Assembly (NCBI GenBank): GCA_016866775.1
Contig: VGLJ01000024.1
Span: 1 to 63,430 of the forward strand
Direction: 5' to 3'
DNA length: 63,430 nt
From: Candidatus Rokuibacteriota bacterium
GTDB taxonomy: Bacteria > Methylomirabilota > Methylomirabilia > Rokubacteriales > CSP1-6
Notes under the pieces: generated by a model
Told to the model about the DNA's origin: nothing
Database searches by the model: none
What the model saw: only the letters and a program-made list of their open reading frames with translations
Position numbers and translations under genes: made by a program
Shown: in pieces, positions 50,518-63,430 of the stretch
How the letters are laid out: the number at the start of each line of letters is the position of its first letter
Position numbering within the stretch: the first letter of the stretch is position 1

Positions 50518-50703
50518 CGATACTTCCGCAAGATCTCGTGGGGCGCCGTGCTCGGTCGCGAGGCGCCAGGGGTTGGCGCCCGGGTTCGCGGCCGCGAGGT
50601 TGAGGAACACGACGAACAGCCCGGTCATGAAGTGCGACGCGAGCACCGCGCCGAGCAGGACCTTCGCGACGAGCGTGCCGATCCCGACGATCCGCGGCAG
50701 CAC
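50518..50703 (-). CDS. Small membrane protein, probably frameshifted
   Basis: GTG 50703 begins VLPRIVGIGTLVAKVLLGAV, followed by ASHFMTGLFVVFLNLAAANPGANPW, which looks like a membrane hairpin. After TEHGA the frame runs on unstopped across the opposite HAD gene, which is implausible. With one fewer C in the CCCC run at 50544-50541 it would end HEILRKYRVD and stop at 50518, giving about 61 residues. No family is recognised. It lies just downstream of rsmA. Confidence 0.4.
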
Positions 50704-50720
50704 GCCGGCACTATATCGCG

Positions 50721-51509
50721 TCAGGGCACGCGCTCCGTCAACGCCGCGAACTCGTCGATCGACAGCGTCTCCGCGCGCCGGCGCGGGTCGATCCCCGCCC
50801 CGGCCGCCGCCTCGCGCGCCGTCTCGAGCGGGACGCTCAGCCCCGCGGCCAGCGCGTTCGCGAGCATCTTCCGCCGCTGGCCGAACGCCGCGCGCACGAC
50901 GACGTGGAAGCGGCGCTCGTCGCGCAGCGCGACGCGCGGGGTGGCGCGCACGCGCAGGTGCACGACCGCGGAGTCGACCTTCGGCGGCGGCCGGAACGCA
51001 CCCGGCGGCACGCGGAGGGCGAGCCGCACCTCGCAGTAGAGCTGGGTGAGCACCGACAGGCTCCCGTACGTCTTGCTCCCCGGCGGCGCCGCGAGCCGCT
51101 CCGCGACCTCGCGCTGGAGCATCAGCGCCATCTCGTCGATCGCCGTCCGCGCCGTGACCAGCGCTTCGAGGATCGGCTTGCCGACGCTGTAGGGAAGGTT
51201 GCCGACGACCAGCACGCGCCCGCCGGCGGGGCGGGTCAGCGTGCCGTAGTCCCACGTGCGCGCGTCCGCGTCGAGCACCTCGAGCCGCTCGAGCCCGCGC
51301 GCGCGCAGCCTCGCGGCAAGGTCGCGGTCGACTTCGAGGGCCACCACCTGCCCGGCGCGCCGCGCGAGCTCCGCGGTGAGCGCGCCTTCGCCCGGCCCGA
51401 TCTCGACGACGCGATCGCGCGGCGTGGGCGCGACGAGTTCGACGATCGCGCGCGCGATCCCGGTGTCGCGCAGGAAGTGCTGGCCGAGGGCCCGCCGCTT
51501 GTTAGTCAC
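50721..51509 (-). CDS. rsmA: 16S rRNA dimethyladenosine transferase RsmA (KsgA)
   Basis: It dimethylates two adjacent adenosines near the 3' end of 16S rRNA. The 262 residues show KRRALGQHFLRDTGIARAI, motif I VVEIGPGEGALT, the acidic VALEVDRDLA, the catalytic VVGNLPYSVG and FRPPPKVDSAVVHL. It ends with PRRRAETLSIDEFAAL. Start GTG 51509 overlaps the end of the DUF5615 gene by 8 bases. Confidence 0.95.
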   Translation of the reverse strand: MTNKRRALGQHFLRDTGIARAIVELVAPTPRDRVVEIGPGEGALTAELARRAGQVVALEVDRDLAARLRARGLERLEVLDADARTWDYGTLTRPAGGRVLVVGNLPYSVGKPILEALVTARTAIDEMALMLQREVAERLAAPPGSKTYGSLSVLTQLYCEVRLALRVPPGAFRPPPKVDSAVVHLRVRATPRVALRDERRFHVVVRAAFGQRRKMLANALAAGLSVPLETAREAAAGAGIDPRRRAETLSIDEFAALTERVP

Positions 51510-51876
51510 GCTCCGCACGCCGCAGCATCCGAACGCGGCCCGGCTCCACGATGAGCGAGGCTCCGACGATGTCCGCTTCCGTGACATTTCGTAAAACGGC
51601 GGCAATCGCCTCGTTCACAGCATCTGCTGACACCTCGTTTGGATACCGGACGACCACCACGCCGAAGTGTGAGCCAAGGGGAAACCGCAGGACGTTCGCA
51701 AATCCGAGATCGCCGGAAATGATCGTCCGACGCTCAGTCTGACTCCGCGAGAAGACCGCGTCATCCGACGCGCTCCGAAGCCCGATGTCCCGGACGTCGG
51801 TCGCGTCAATACCCTCGGTCCGAAGAAGCGCCGCGAGCGGACGGGCTAAGTCCTCATCGATCAGGACTCTATGCAC
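51502..51876 (-). CDS. PIN-like toxin, DUF5615 family
   Basis: This 124-residue PIN-like nuclease-fold protein has VLIDEDLARPLAALLRTEG at the start, the family pattern of an acidic pair in LIDEDL, followed by TDVRDIGLRSASDDAVF and TIISGDLGFANV. Members are the toxin halves of type II modules paired with DUF433 proteins. It lies 5 bases downstream of such a gene. Metal-dependent RNase activity is expected from the fold but not shown. Codon use is less GC-biased than in its neighbours. Confidence 0.8.
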   Translation of the reverse strand: MHRVLIDEDLARPLAALLRTEGIDATDVRDIGLRSASDDAVFSRSQTERRTIISGDLGFANVLRFPLGSHFGVVVVRYPNEVSADAVNEAIAAVLRNVTEADIVGASLIVEPGRVRMLRRAERD

Positions 51877-51881
51877 CCGTC

Positions 51882-52163
51882 CTAGCCTATGGCCCGGATT
51901 TCCTCCGATGCGATCCTTTCGGCGGCGTAGGCGAGGGCTGCGAGAACGTCCTCACGGCTGAGCGCGTAGTCCTCCATGACCGTCTCGACGGTCATTCCCG
52001 CAGCCAGTTTCCCCAGCACCAGCTCGACTGGTACCCGAGTGCCCTCGATCACAGGTTTCCCAAACCGGATGGCCGGGTCGACGACGATGCGCGGCGCAAT
52101 CCGCATGACTTTCACCTCGAGAGCTCCATTTGCCACCATACTCGGCGCAAACGACTCAGACAT
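51882..52163 (-). CDS. DUF433-family antitoxin
   Basis: This 93-residue protein has the DUF433 core: RIVVDPAIRFGKPVIEGTRVPVELVLGKLAAGMTVETVMEDY, a helix-turn-helix-like fold, with the closing SREDVLAALAYAAERI. Antitoxins of this type bind DNA and the DUF5615 toxin. ATG 52163 overlaps the stop of the extended coaE frame (TAATG). ATG 52106 (MRIAPRIVV) is a possible alternative start. Confidence 0.85.
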   Translation of the reverse strand: MSESFAPSMVANGALEVKVMRIAPRIVVDPAIRFGKPVIEGTRVPVELVLGKLAAGMTVETVMEDYALSREDVLAALAYAAERIASEEIRAIG

Positions 52164-53416
52164 TATCGCCGAAGGTTCCTGCCACAGAGGATATCGTGGA
52201 CCACGCTGAACGCCCGGCCGGAGCCGATGAGTTTCGGCAGCATGGCAGTACTACGAAGGCCCGACACCGCCGCGCGAGTCACTTGCCCTACGTCGCCAGG
52301 CTCGCCGGGCCGATCGTACGCGCACAGAACGTCCTTGGCTGACGACCAACTCAACAGTTTGATCTTGGGCTTTACAGCACCGACGAGCCTCTTCTCGGGA
52401 GGAATGTCCTCCGACAGGAACAGCGCGATCACGCGCCAGACTCCGGAGGGGTCGTCAAGAATGACCGATCCATGGGCCGTCGCCTTGGCACCGGTGGGTA
52501 CATGCCAACTCAGTTGAACCAAAGCTGAGAATGATCGTGAGATCGATTCAAGCTTTGTAATGCCCGACACTACATCCGCGGCTCTTGATTCGGGTGCCCT
52601 GTCTGATCGCAGGAACACGAAGTTTCCAGATTTTCTCCAGTGGTATCCGATCAATTCGAGCCCCGTCTTCGATGTCCGAGCACGTTGAAACACCACGCGT
52701 GGAGGAATTTCGTTACTGCCGCGATTCCCCATATTGACTGGGAATACGACACCGAGGGGAGCAATTCGGCGATCTGGATGGCTTTCGAGGAGTTGTCTCG
52801 AGACGTTTGCTTCAGCAGCCAATCCCGCATAGACACGGCGGACTTGGCGCTCGGTGGACGCGCGGTCGCCCGCGTTGTCGATGACGTAGTCCGCGAGCTT
52901 CGCCTTCTCGGCGACCGGCATCTGGCTCCCGATCTTGCGCGCGGCCTCGGCGGCATCGATGCCGTCGCGCACCTGGAGCCGCGCGGCCTGCGTGACCTCG
53001 TCCGTGGCGACCACGACGAGCTTGTCCATGTGCTTGTACCCGCCGCTCTCGATCATCACCGGCGCGTCCCAGAAGACGATGCCGTCGAAGCCGCGCGCCT
53101 CGAGCTCGGCGAGCCGGCGCTCGAACCGATCGCGGATGGCGGGATGGGTGATCTGCTCGAGCCGCTTGCGCCGCGCGGGATCGGCGAAGACCACGGCACC
53201 GAGCTTCTTGCGGTCGAGCGTGCCGTCGGAGAGGAGCACGTCACGGCCGAACTCCTCGGCGATCTGCGCGAGCGCCGGCTCGCCGGGTGCCACGATCTCG
53301 CGCGCCAGCAGGTCGGCGTCGATCAGCTCGCCGCCGAGCGTCCGGAACAGCTGGGAGACCGTGCTCTTGCCCGTCGCGATGCCACCGGTCAGCCCGACGA
53401 GCAGGAACTTCCTCAC
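52163..53416 (-). CDS. coaE: Dephospho-CoA kinase with atypical C-terminal extension
   Basis: CoaE phosphorylates dephospho-CoA in the last step of CoA synthesis. Residues 1-202 are a normal enzyme: Walker A GLTGGIATGKST, GELIDADLLAREIV, HPAIRDRFERR and VVVATDEVTQAARL. The frame then continues for about 215 residues (52810-52163) of unrelated, less GC-rich sequence without recognisable domains (KTGLELIGYHWRKSGNFVFL, HGSVILDDPSGVWRVIALFL). It runs into a DUF433/DUF5615 pair. This looks like foreign DNA that replaced the original 3' end in frame. GTG 53416 overlaps the polA stop. Confidence 0.9.
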   Translation of the reverse strand: MRKFLLVGLTGGIATGKSTVSQLFRTLGGELIDADLLAREIVAPGEPALAQIAEEFGRDVLLSDGTLDRKKLGAVVFADPARRKRLEQITHPAIRDRFERRLAELEARGFDGIVFWDAPVMIESGGYKHMDKLVVVATDEVTQAARLQVRDGIDAAEAARKIGSQMPVAEKAKLADYVIDNAGDRASTERQVRRVYAGLAAEANVSRQLLESHPDRRIAPLGVVFPVNMGNRGSNEIPPRVVFQRARTSKTGLELIGYHWRKSGNFVFLRSDRAPESRAADVVSGITKLESISRSFSALVQLSWHVPTGAKATAHGSVILDDPSGVWRVIALFLSEDIPPEKRLVGAVKPKIKLLSWSSAKDVLCAYDRPGEPGDVGQVTRAAVSGLRSTAMLPKLIGSGRAFSVVHDILCGRNLRR

Positions 53417-55992
53417 ACTTCCGACCAGTCGGAGCCGGACTTCACGTCGACGACGATCGGCACGTCGAGCGGGAGCGCACGCTCCATCAGCTCGCTCGCG
53501 AGCTGCTTCACGGCCGGCACCTCGTCGGGCGGCGCTTCGAACAAGAGCTCGTCGTGGACCTGCAGCAGCATCCGCGCACGGAGCCCGCGGTCGCGAAGAT
53601 CCGCGTGCACGCGCACCATCGCGATCTTGATCATGTCGCTCGCGCTCCCCTGCACGGGCGCGTTCATCGCCATCCGCTCCGCGGCGTTGCGCGCGACCGG
53701 GTTGTTCGAGCGCAGATCGGGCAGGTAGCGCCGGCGGCCGAGCAGCGTCGCGACCCAGCCGCGCTCGCGGCCCTCGGTGAGCGTGGTGTCGATGAACGCG
53801 CGCACGGCCGGATGCGTCGCGAAGTACGCGCTGATGTAGCGCTGCGCCTCCTCGCGGTCGATCTTCGTGGCCTGCGAGAGGCCGAACGCGGAGACGCCGT
53901 AGAGGATCGCGTAGTTCGCGCTCTTGGCGATCGTGCGCTGCAGCGAGGTCACCGTCTCCGGCGCGACCTTGAAGACCTCGGAGGCGGTGCGCGTGTGGAT
54001 GTCTTCTCCTCGGCGGAACGACTCGATGATCGCCGGCTCGCCCGAGAGATGCGCGAGAATGCGCAGCTCGATCTGCGAGTAGTCGGCGGCCACGAACTGC
54101 CACGCCTCCTCGGGGATGAACGCGGCGCGGATCCGCCGGCCGAGCTCCGTGCGGATGGGGATGTTCATCAAGTTCGGGTCCTGCGAGCTGAGCCGCCCCG
54201 TCGCCGCGACGAGCTGGTTGAACGTGGTGTGGATCCGCCCGGTCCGGGCGTTCACGAGCTGCGGGAGCGTGTCCGCGTACGTGCCCTTCAGCTTTGCGAG
54301 GCTGCGGTGCTCGAGGATCTTCGCGGGCAGCTCGTGCCGCAACCCGAGCTCCGTCAGCACGTCGGCGTCGGTCGAGTAGCCGGTCTTCGTGCGGCGGATC
54401 GCGGGGAGCCCGAGCTTCTCGAAGAGCACGTGCGCGAGCTGCTTGGGGGAGGCGATCGTGAACTCCTCGCCCGCGAGCCGGTAGATCTCGCGCGTGAGGT
54501 TGTCGAGGCTCTTCTCGAGCTCCTTGGCGAACGCCTCCAGCCGCGGGGGATCCACGCGGATGCCGTGACGCTCCATCGTCGCGAGGATCTCGACGAGCGG
54601 CCGCTCGACGTCGTCGTAGATCGCGCGCAGCCCGCGCTCCTCGAGCTCCGCCGCCGCGTGGTGCCAGTAGCGCGCGACCCACTTCGCGCGCTCGGCCACC
54701 ACGCGGTTCAGGTGGTCGTCGGGCGGCGCGTCCGGCGCCGGCGGGGTGGGCGGGCACTCGACGAACACCTCCGCGCAGATCTCGTCGAGCTTGTACGTCG
54801 CGCGCGCGGCGTTGTTCAGGTAGGCGGCGAGCGCGCTGTCGTCGACGCGCGGCGCGGGCAGGCCCTGGCCGAGCGCCCACTCGACGATCGGCTTCGCGTC
54901 GTGCACGACGACCCGGCGCTCGAGGATGGCCGGCAGCGCGGCGAGCGCGAGCGATGCCGGGCCGGCGGAGGGATGGAACGCCGCGACGCCGCGGAACGTG
55001 ACGTCGGGCGGCCGCAGGTCACCCGCCCAGTCGAGCGCGATGGACTCGTCCGGCGGAATCATCGCGAGCCACGCGCGCGCGTCGTCGGGCGTCGCCAGGT
55101 GCCGCACCGGCGCGTCGCTCACCTCCACGCGCACCGCCGGCAGCTCCTTCACCAGCCGCACGAACTCCATCTCCATCCAGAGGTTGCGGAGCTTCACCCA
55201 GTCGGGATCGACGCGGCGGAACGCGTCCAGATCGAACGCGATGTCGACGTGCCGATTCACCGTGGCGAGCTCGCGCGACAGCAGCGCCTGCTTGCGGCTG
55301 GCCGCGAGCGTCTCGCGCAGCTTGCCGCCGACGAGTGTCAGGTTCTCGTAGAGCTTCTCGACGCTGCCGAACTGGCCGATGAGCTTGACGGCCGTCTTCT
55401 CGCCCACCCCCTTCACGCCGGGGATGTTGTCGATGCTGTCGCCCATGAGCGCGAGCACGTCGGCGATCTGCGGCGGGTCGACGCCCCAGCGCTCGCGCAC
55501 CTTCGCCTCGTCGTACACGACCTTCTCGCCCGTGCGGCCGAGCACCGACAGCACTTTCACGCGCGGGCCGACGAGCTGGAGAAGATCCTTGTCGCCCGTG
55601 ACGATGACGATCTCGAGATCCGGGATCTTCAGCGCCTGCTCGACCATCGTGGCGAGCACGTCGTCGGCCTCGTAGCCCTGCACCTCGACCACCGGCGTCC
55701 GCAGCGCTTCGAACAGACGGCGCACGTACGGGAGCTGGCGCGCGAGGTCGTCGGGCATCGCGGCGCGCGTCGCCTTGTAGTCGGCGAACATCGCGTCGCG
55801 GAAGGTCGGGCCCGGCGGGTCGAGCGCGATGCCGAGGTAGTCCGGCTGCTCCTCGCGGATCAGCTTCCACAGCATCGTGCTCAGGATGAGCACCGCGTGG
55901 CTCGGCACGCCCTTCGAGGTCGAAAGGTAGCCGATCGCGTGGTACGCGCGGAAGATGTGCGAGTGCCCGTCGACGACGTAGAGGCTCTTCAT
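53413..55992 (-). CDS. polA: DNA polymerase I
   Basis: The 859 residues have the 5'-3' exonuclease (1-290: LYVVDGHSHIFRAYHA, VTGDKDLLQLV, LMGDSIDNIPGVKGVGEKTA), a degenerate 3'-5' exonuclease-like domain and the polymerase (motif A VAADYSQIELR, motif C LLQVHDELLFE). In the proofreading domain the DxE site reads ALDWAGDL and other acidic residues are missing, so proofreading is probably absent. The O-helix reads RTIAKSANYAILYG, with Tyr where E. coli has Phe762. ATG 55992 lies exactly at the edge of a family B palindromic element. Confidence 0.96.
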   Translation of the reverse strand: MKSLYVVDGHSHIFRAYHAIGYLSTSKGVPSHAVLILSTMLWKLIREEQPDYLGIALDPPGPTFRDAMFADYKATRAAMPDDLARQLPYVRRLFEALRTPVVEVQGYEADDVLATMVEQALKIPDLEIVIVTGDKDLLQLVGPRVKVLSVLGRTGEKVVYDEAKVRERWGVDPPQIADVLALMGDSIDNIPGVKGVGEKTAVKLIGQFGSVEKLYENLTLVGGKLRETLAASRKQALLSRELATVNRHVDIAFDLDAFRRVDPDWVKLRNLWMEMEFVRLVKELPAVRVEVSDAPVRHLATPDDARAWLAMIPPDESIALDWAGDLRPPDVTFRGVAAFHPSAGPASLALAALPAILERRVVVHDAKPIVEWALGQGLPAPRVDDSALAAYLNNAARATYKLDEICAEVFVECPPTPPAPDAPPDDHLNRVVAERAKWVARYWHHAAAELEERGLRAIYDDVERPLVEILATMERHGIRVDPPRLEAFAKELEKSLDNLTREIYRLAGEEFTIASPKQLAHVLFEKLGLPAIRRTKTGYSTDADVLTELGLRHELPAKILEHRSLAKLKGTYADTLPQLVNARTGRIHTTFNQLVAATGRLSSQDPNLMNIPIRTELGRRIRAAFIPEEAWQFVAADYSQIELRILAHLSGEPAIIESFRRGEDIHTRTASEVFKVAPETVTSLQRTIAKSANYAILYGVSAFGLSQATKIDREEAQRYISAYFATHPAVRAFIDTTLTEGRERGWVATLLGRRRYLPDLRSNNPVARNAAERMAMNAPVQGSASDMIKIAMVRVHADLRDRGLRARMLLQVHDELLFEAPPDEVPAVKQLASELMERALPLDVPIVVDVKSGSDWSEV

Positions 55993-56074
55993 TTGAACTC
56001 GCGGGCTCCCGGGCGCTCAAGCGCCCGCCCGCTCGGGAAGCGCCCGCCCGCTCGGATGCCTCGCTGCGCTCGAT
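55993..56074 (-). repeat. Family B palindromic element, copy 2, abutting the polA start
   Basis: This is the longest copy. The ends are the same as in the ftsK copy (ATCGAGCGCAGCGAGGC... to ...GAGCCCGCGAGTTCAA). It has an internal duplication of GAGCGGGCGGGCGCTT and a perfect hairpin GGGCGCT/AGCGCCC. It fills the gap between glnE and polA. Its last bases run straight into the polA ATG. One frame of it still reads IERSEASERAG and REPASSN, but not in the polA frame. Confidence 0.85.
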
Positions 56075-56083
56075 CGTCTGACA

Positions 56084-61107
<5,024 letters not shown>

Positions 61108-61111
<4 letters not shown>

Positions 61112-61749
61112 GGCGCTTTCGTGGCGAAGTCCGAGCGGAAGTGCTGCGACTGCAGCTCGGACGGGAGATGGTGGGTGTCGTTCAGCGTCACCAGGCGCGG
61201 CGGCTTCACGATCGTGAGCGAGCAGTTGTCGATGCGGAGGCGCCAGAGCTGGTTGAACGAGCAGCCGAGGATGTGACAGGCGTACACGGCGATCACGCCG
61301 CCGTGCGCGACGATCAGCGCGTCGCCGTCGCCGTGCGCGGCGCCGATCCTGTCCACCGCGGTCAGCACGCGGTCGCACACGTCCGGGAGCGGCTCGGAGC
61401 CGGGCGGCGGGCAATCGAGCGGCGCGCGGAGCCACGCCGCGTACGGATCGCCGTCCTGCTGCCGGATCTCGTCGACCGTGCAGCCTTCCCACTCGCCGAG
61501 CGCGAGCTCGCGCAGCTCCTCGATCGGCGTGAGCGGAATGCCGGCGTCGGCGAGCGCGATCTCCGCGGTCTCGATCGCGCGGCGCATCGGGCTCACGTAC
61601 GCGGCCGTGATCCGGCGGCCGCGCAGCGCGCGCCCGAGTGCCCCGGCCTGCATGCGGCCGCGCTCCGACAGCGCGATGTCGCTCGTGCCCTGGAAGCGCC
61701 GGTCGGCGTTCCACTCCGTCTGCCCGTGACGCGCGAGGAGCAGTCTCAC
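61108..61749 (-). CDS. Histidine phosphatase family protein
   Basis: This 213-residue phosphoglycerate-mutase-like phosphatase has the catalytic LLARHGQTEWNADRRFQG (phospho-His), SPMRRAIETAEIAL, ELALGEWEG (acid Glu) and the second His in LIVAHGGVIAVYACHILG. The substrate could be a phosphosugar, alpha-ribazole phosphate or another phosphorylated metabolite. The GTG start overlaps the gltX stop (GTGA), and its own stop overlaps the transporter start. Confidence 0.9.
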
Positions 61750-63161
61750 GCCACCCGCTCCGCGGCCGCGCGCGCGGCCTCGAGGCGCGCGAGCGTCTCG
61801 TCGCGGCCGAGGATCGCGAGCACCTCGAACAGCGGCGGCGACGCGGTCCGGCCCGTCACCGCGAGGCGCGTGAGCTGCGCGAGGTCGACGAGCTTGAGCC
61901 CGAGCGCCGTGGTGAGATCGCGATAGACCGCCTCGATCGCGGGCGCCGTGAAGTCGTCGAGGGCGCGGAGCCGCTCCGCGAGCCGCGCGAGGCGCTGGGC
62001 ACCCGCGGCGCCGAAGAATTTCGCCGCCGCCTTCGGGTCGTAGTCCGGCGGGCGCTCGAAGTAGAAGCGCCCCACCTCGACCAGCTCGACCAGCGTCTTC
62101 GCGCGCTCGCGCAGCGTCTCCATCGCGGCCGCGAGCCGCCGGTCGTCGAGCGTGACGCCGAGGCCGGCCCGCGCGATGAAGGGCCGCGCGAGCTCCGCGA
62201 GCCGCGCCCCGTCCATCGCCTTCAGATACTCCTGGTTCAGCCACTCGAGCTTGGCGATGTCGAAGACCGCGGCCGAGGAGGCGACGTCCTTGACGTCGAA
62301 GAGGCGCACGAGCTCGTCGCGCGTGAAGGTCTCCTGATCGCCGTGCGACCAGCCGAGCCGCGCCAGGTAGTTCACCAGCGCCTCGGGGATGATCCCGGCC
62401 TCGCGGAATGCCTGCACCGACGCCGCGCCGTGCCGCTTCGAGAGCCGCTTCTTGTCCTGGCCGAGGATCAGCGAGACGTGCGCGAACGCGGGCACCGCGT
62501 AGTCGAGCGCCTCGTAGCAGAGGATCTGCTTCGGCGTGTTCGAGAGGTGGTCCGTGCCCCGGATCACGTGGGAGATGCGCATGGTCACGTCGTCGACGAC
62601 CACGCAGAAGTTGTACGTCGGCGTCCCGTCCGTGCGCACGAGGATCCAGTCGTCGAGCTGGCGATGCTCGAACGTCACGGGGCCGTTGATGAGGTCGTCG
62701 ACGACCGTGGCGCCGTCCTGGGGGATCCGCAGCCGGAGCGCGCCGGCCTCGAGCCCGCGGTCGCGACAGCGGCCGGAATATCGAAACGTCTCCTTGCGGG
62801 CTTCGGCGGCCTTGCGCTCGGCGTCCAGCGTTTCCGGCGAGCAGTCGCAATAGTAGGCGCGGCCCGCGCGCACGAGCCGCTCGGCGTGCGCGCGGTAGAT
62901 CTCGAACCGCTCGGTCTGGCGATAGCCGGGCGTCGGCGGGCCTTCGTCCCAGTCGAGCCCGAGCCACGAGAGCGCGTCGACGATGACATCGATGTTCTCG
63001 TCGGTCGACCGCGACTTGTCCGTGTCCTCGATCCGCAGGATGAAGGTGCCCCCGTGGTGCCGCGCGAAGAGCCAGTTGAAGAGCGCGGTGCGGCCGCCGC
63101 CGACGTGAAGGTGCCCCGTCGGACTCGGGGCGAAGCGCACGCGCACGGGAATGTCAGGCAT
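61746..63161 (-). CDS. gltX: Glutamyl-tRNA synthetase
   Basis: This class I synthetase charges tRNA-Glu (and in many bacteria tRNA-Gln). The 471 residues have the HIGH equivalent APSPTGHLHVGGGRTALFNW, FILRIEDTDKSRS, the Cys-containing YYCDCSPETLDAE, PTYNFCVVVDDV, HVIRGTDHLSNTPKQ and the KMSKS equivalent KKRLSKRHG. The C-terminal helical anticodon domain is complete. ATG 63161 gives the expected N-terminus. Confidence 0.97.
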   Translation of the reverse strand: MPDIPVRVRFAPSPTGHLHVGGGRTALFNWLFARHHGGTFILRIEDTDKSRSTDENIDVIVDALSWLGLDWDEGPPTPGYRQTERFEIYRAHAERLVRAGRAYYCDCSPETLDAERKAAEARKETFRYSGRCRDRGLEAGALRLRIPQDGATVVDDLINGPVTFEHRQLDDWILVRTDGTPTYNFCVVVDDVTMRISHVIRGTDHLSNTPKQILCYEALDYAVPAFAHVSLILGQDKKRLSKRHGAASVQAFREAGIIPEALVNYLARLGWSHGDQETFTRDELVRLFDVKDVASSAAVFDIAKLEWLNQEYLKAMDGARLAELARPFIARAGLGVTLDDRRLAAAMETLRERAKTLVELVEVGRFYFERPPDYDPKAAAKFFGAAGAQRLARLAERLRALDDFTAPAIEAVYRDLTTALGLKLVDLAQLTRLAVTGRTASPPLFEVLAILGRDETLARLEAARAAAERVA

Positions 63162-63430
63162 GGAATTTCATTCTACCGCGCGGATTTGCGGAACGAGGCT
63201 CTTCGAGATCCACCTCGCTCACAAGGGCCTCGTCTTCAATCGACCCGCGGCACCTCCGTCGTCCAGCCAGGTTCAGTCAACTCCTCGGGCGTGCGAGCAC
63301 CGCGAGTCCTACACAGACCTTAGGAACAGCGAGTACAACCTGGAAAGATTTCAAACACCTCGAGCCCTGGCTCTAATGAGTCTCGGGGAATTGGTCGACG
63401 GCCTCGCCCCCCAACGCCCCGACTGGCTCG
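63162..63430. other. Right-edge region, no confident gene
   Basis: A frame is open on the plus strand from ATG 63160 to the edge (about 90 codons, ending LGELVDGLAPQRPDW). Its codon choice lacks the usual G/C third-position bias, and it overlaps the gltX start, so it may be chance. The last 30 bases contain CGCCCCCCAACGCCCC, reminiscent of a family A element arm. No promoter or RNA gene was recognised. Confidence 0.25.

Noticed and set aside
49711-50703. Long minus-strand membrane protein frame opposite the HAD gene
   Set aside because: Only the first about 55 codons look like protein. The rest is an antisense reading of the HAD gene, so a short, probably frameshifted gene was annotated instead.
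63404-63420. Seventh family A copy at the right edge
   Set aside because: Only one C-rich arm is visible and the pairing arm is absent or beyond the edge, so it cannot be distinguished from ordinary GC-rich sequence.

Overview
The window is very GC-rich bacterial chromosome, densely packed, with strong G/C third-position bias. Genes for LolA, several lipoproteins, peptidoglycan synthesis (Ddl, MurG) and FtsK point to a diderm bacterium. The gene set and base composition remind me of uncultivated soil lineages such as Rokubacteria/Methylomirabilota. That placement is an impression and was not tested. Many neighbouring genes overlap by 1-8 bases, often as NTGA or TGATG stop/start overlaps.

Left edge (1-2250): the end of an integrated element (a partial gene, a short RadC/JAB protein, a zinc-finger protein and a frameshifted tyrosine recombinase) abutting the 3' end of a tRNA-Asp gene. 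2361-11672: a TPR lipoprotein, an SDR oxidoreductase, two related orphan receivers, tRNA-Val, a membrane coiled-coil protein, an aldehyde:ferredoxin oxidoreductase-family protein and two exported TPR proteins. 11724-18575: a HAD hydrolase with rarA, an orphan receiver, ddl-murG, an EndoIII-like protein and an exported solute-binding protein.

18556-25787 is organised around polyamines. maf, a DUF4321 protein, speE and speD run leftward. A pyruvoyl-dependent arginine decarboxylase and agmatinase run rightward, followed by a methyltransferase, a SET protein, a second SpeE-like protein and RlmI. Together they give arginine to agmatine to putrescine to spermidine. The 285-bp divergent region holds a 20-nt inverted repeat. 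25806-34965: receivers, an MBL lipoprotein, a GAF histidine kinase, alaS, recX and a recA carrying a 354-residue intein. 34970-39790: thpR-cinA-pgpA-rimO-yajQ-lolA. 39912-45609: a peptide ABC transporter (binding protein and two permeases), a truncated TAXI protein, a lipoprotein methyltransferase, a frameshifted MBL protein and a receiver. 45837-51509: ftsK, RNase J, a HAD hydrolase and rsmA. 51502-63161: a DUF433/DUF5615 toxin-antitoxin pair, coaE with an atypical C-terminal extension, polA, glnE, glnB, an Na/Pi cotransporter, a histidine phosphatase and gltX.

Four observations stand out. (1) Two families of dispersed palindromic elements occur. Copies lie between genes and also in frame inside ftsK, glnE, rarA and a SpeE-like gene, adding short peptides to essential proteins. 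(2) At least seven genes (rimO, maf, glnE, speB, a HAD gene, a lipoprotein methyltransferase and perhaps a kinase) have conserved N-termini reachable only, or best, from a CTG codon, often overlapping the upstream stop as CTGA. (3) The recA intein. (4) A low-GC insertion appears to have replaced the 3' end of coaE. Several single-base frameshifts are present; some lie in homopolymers and may be assembly errors.
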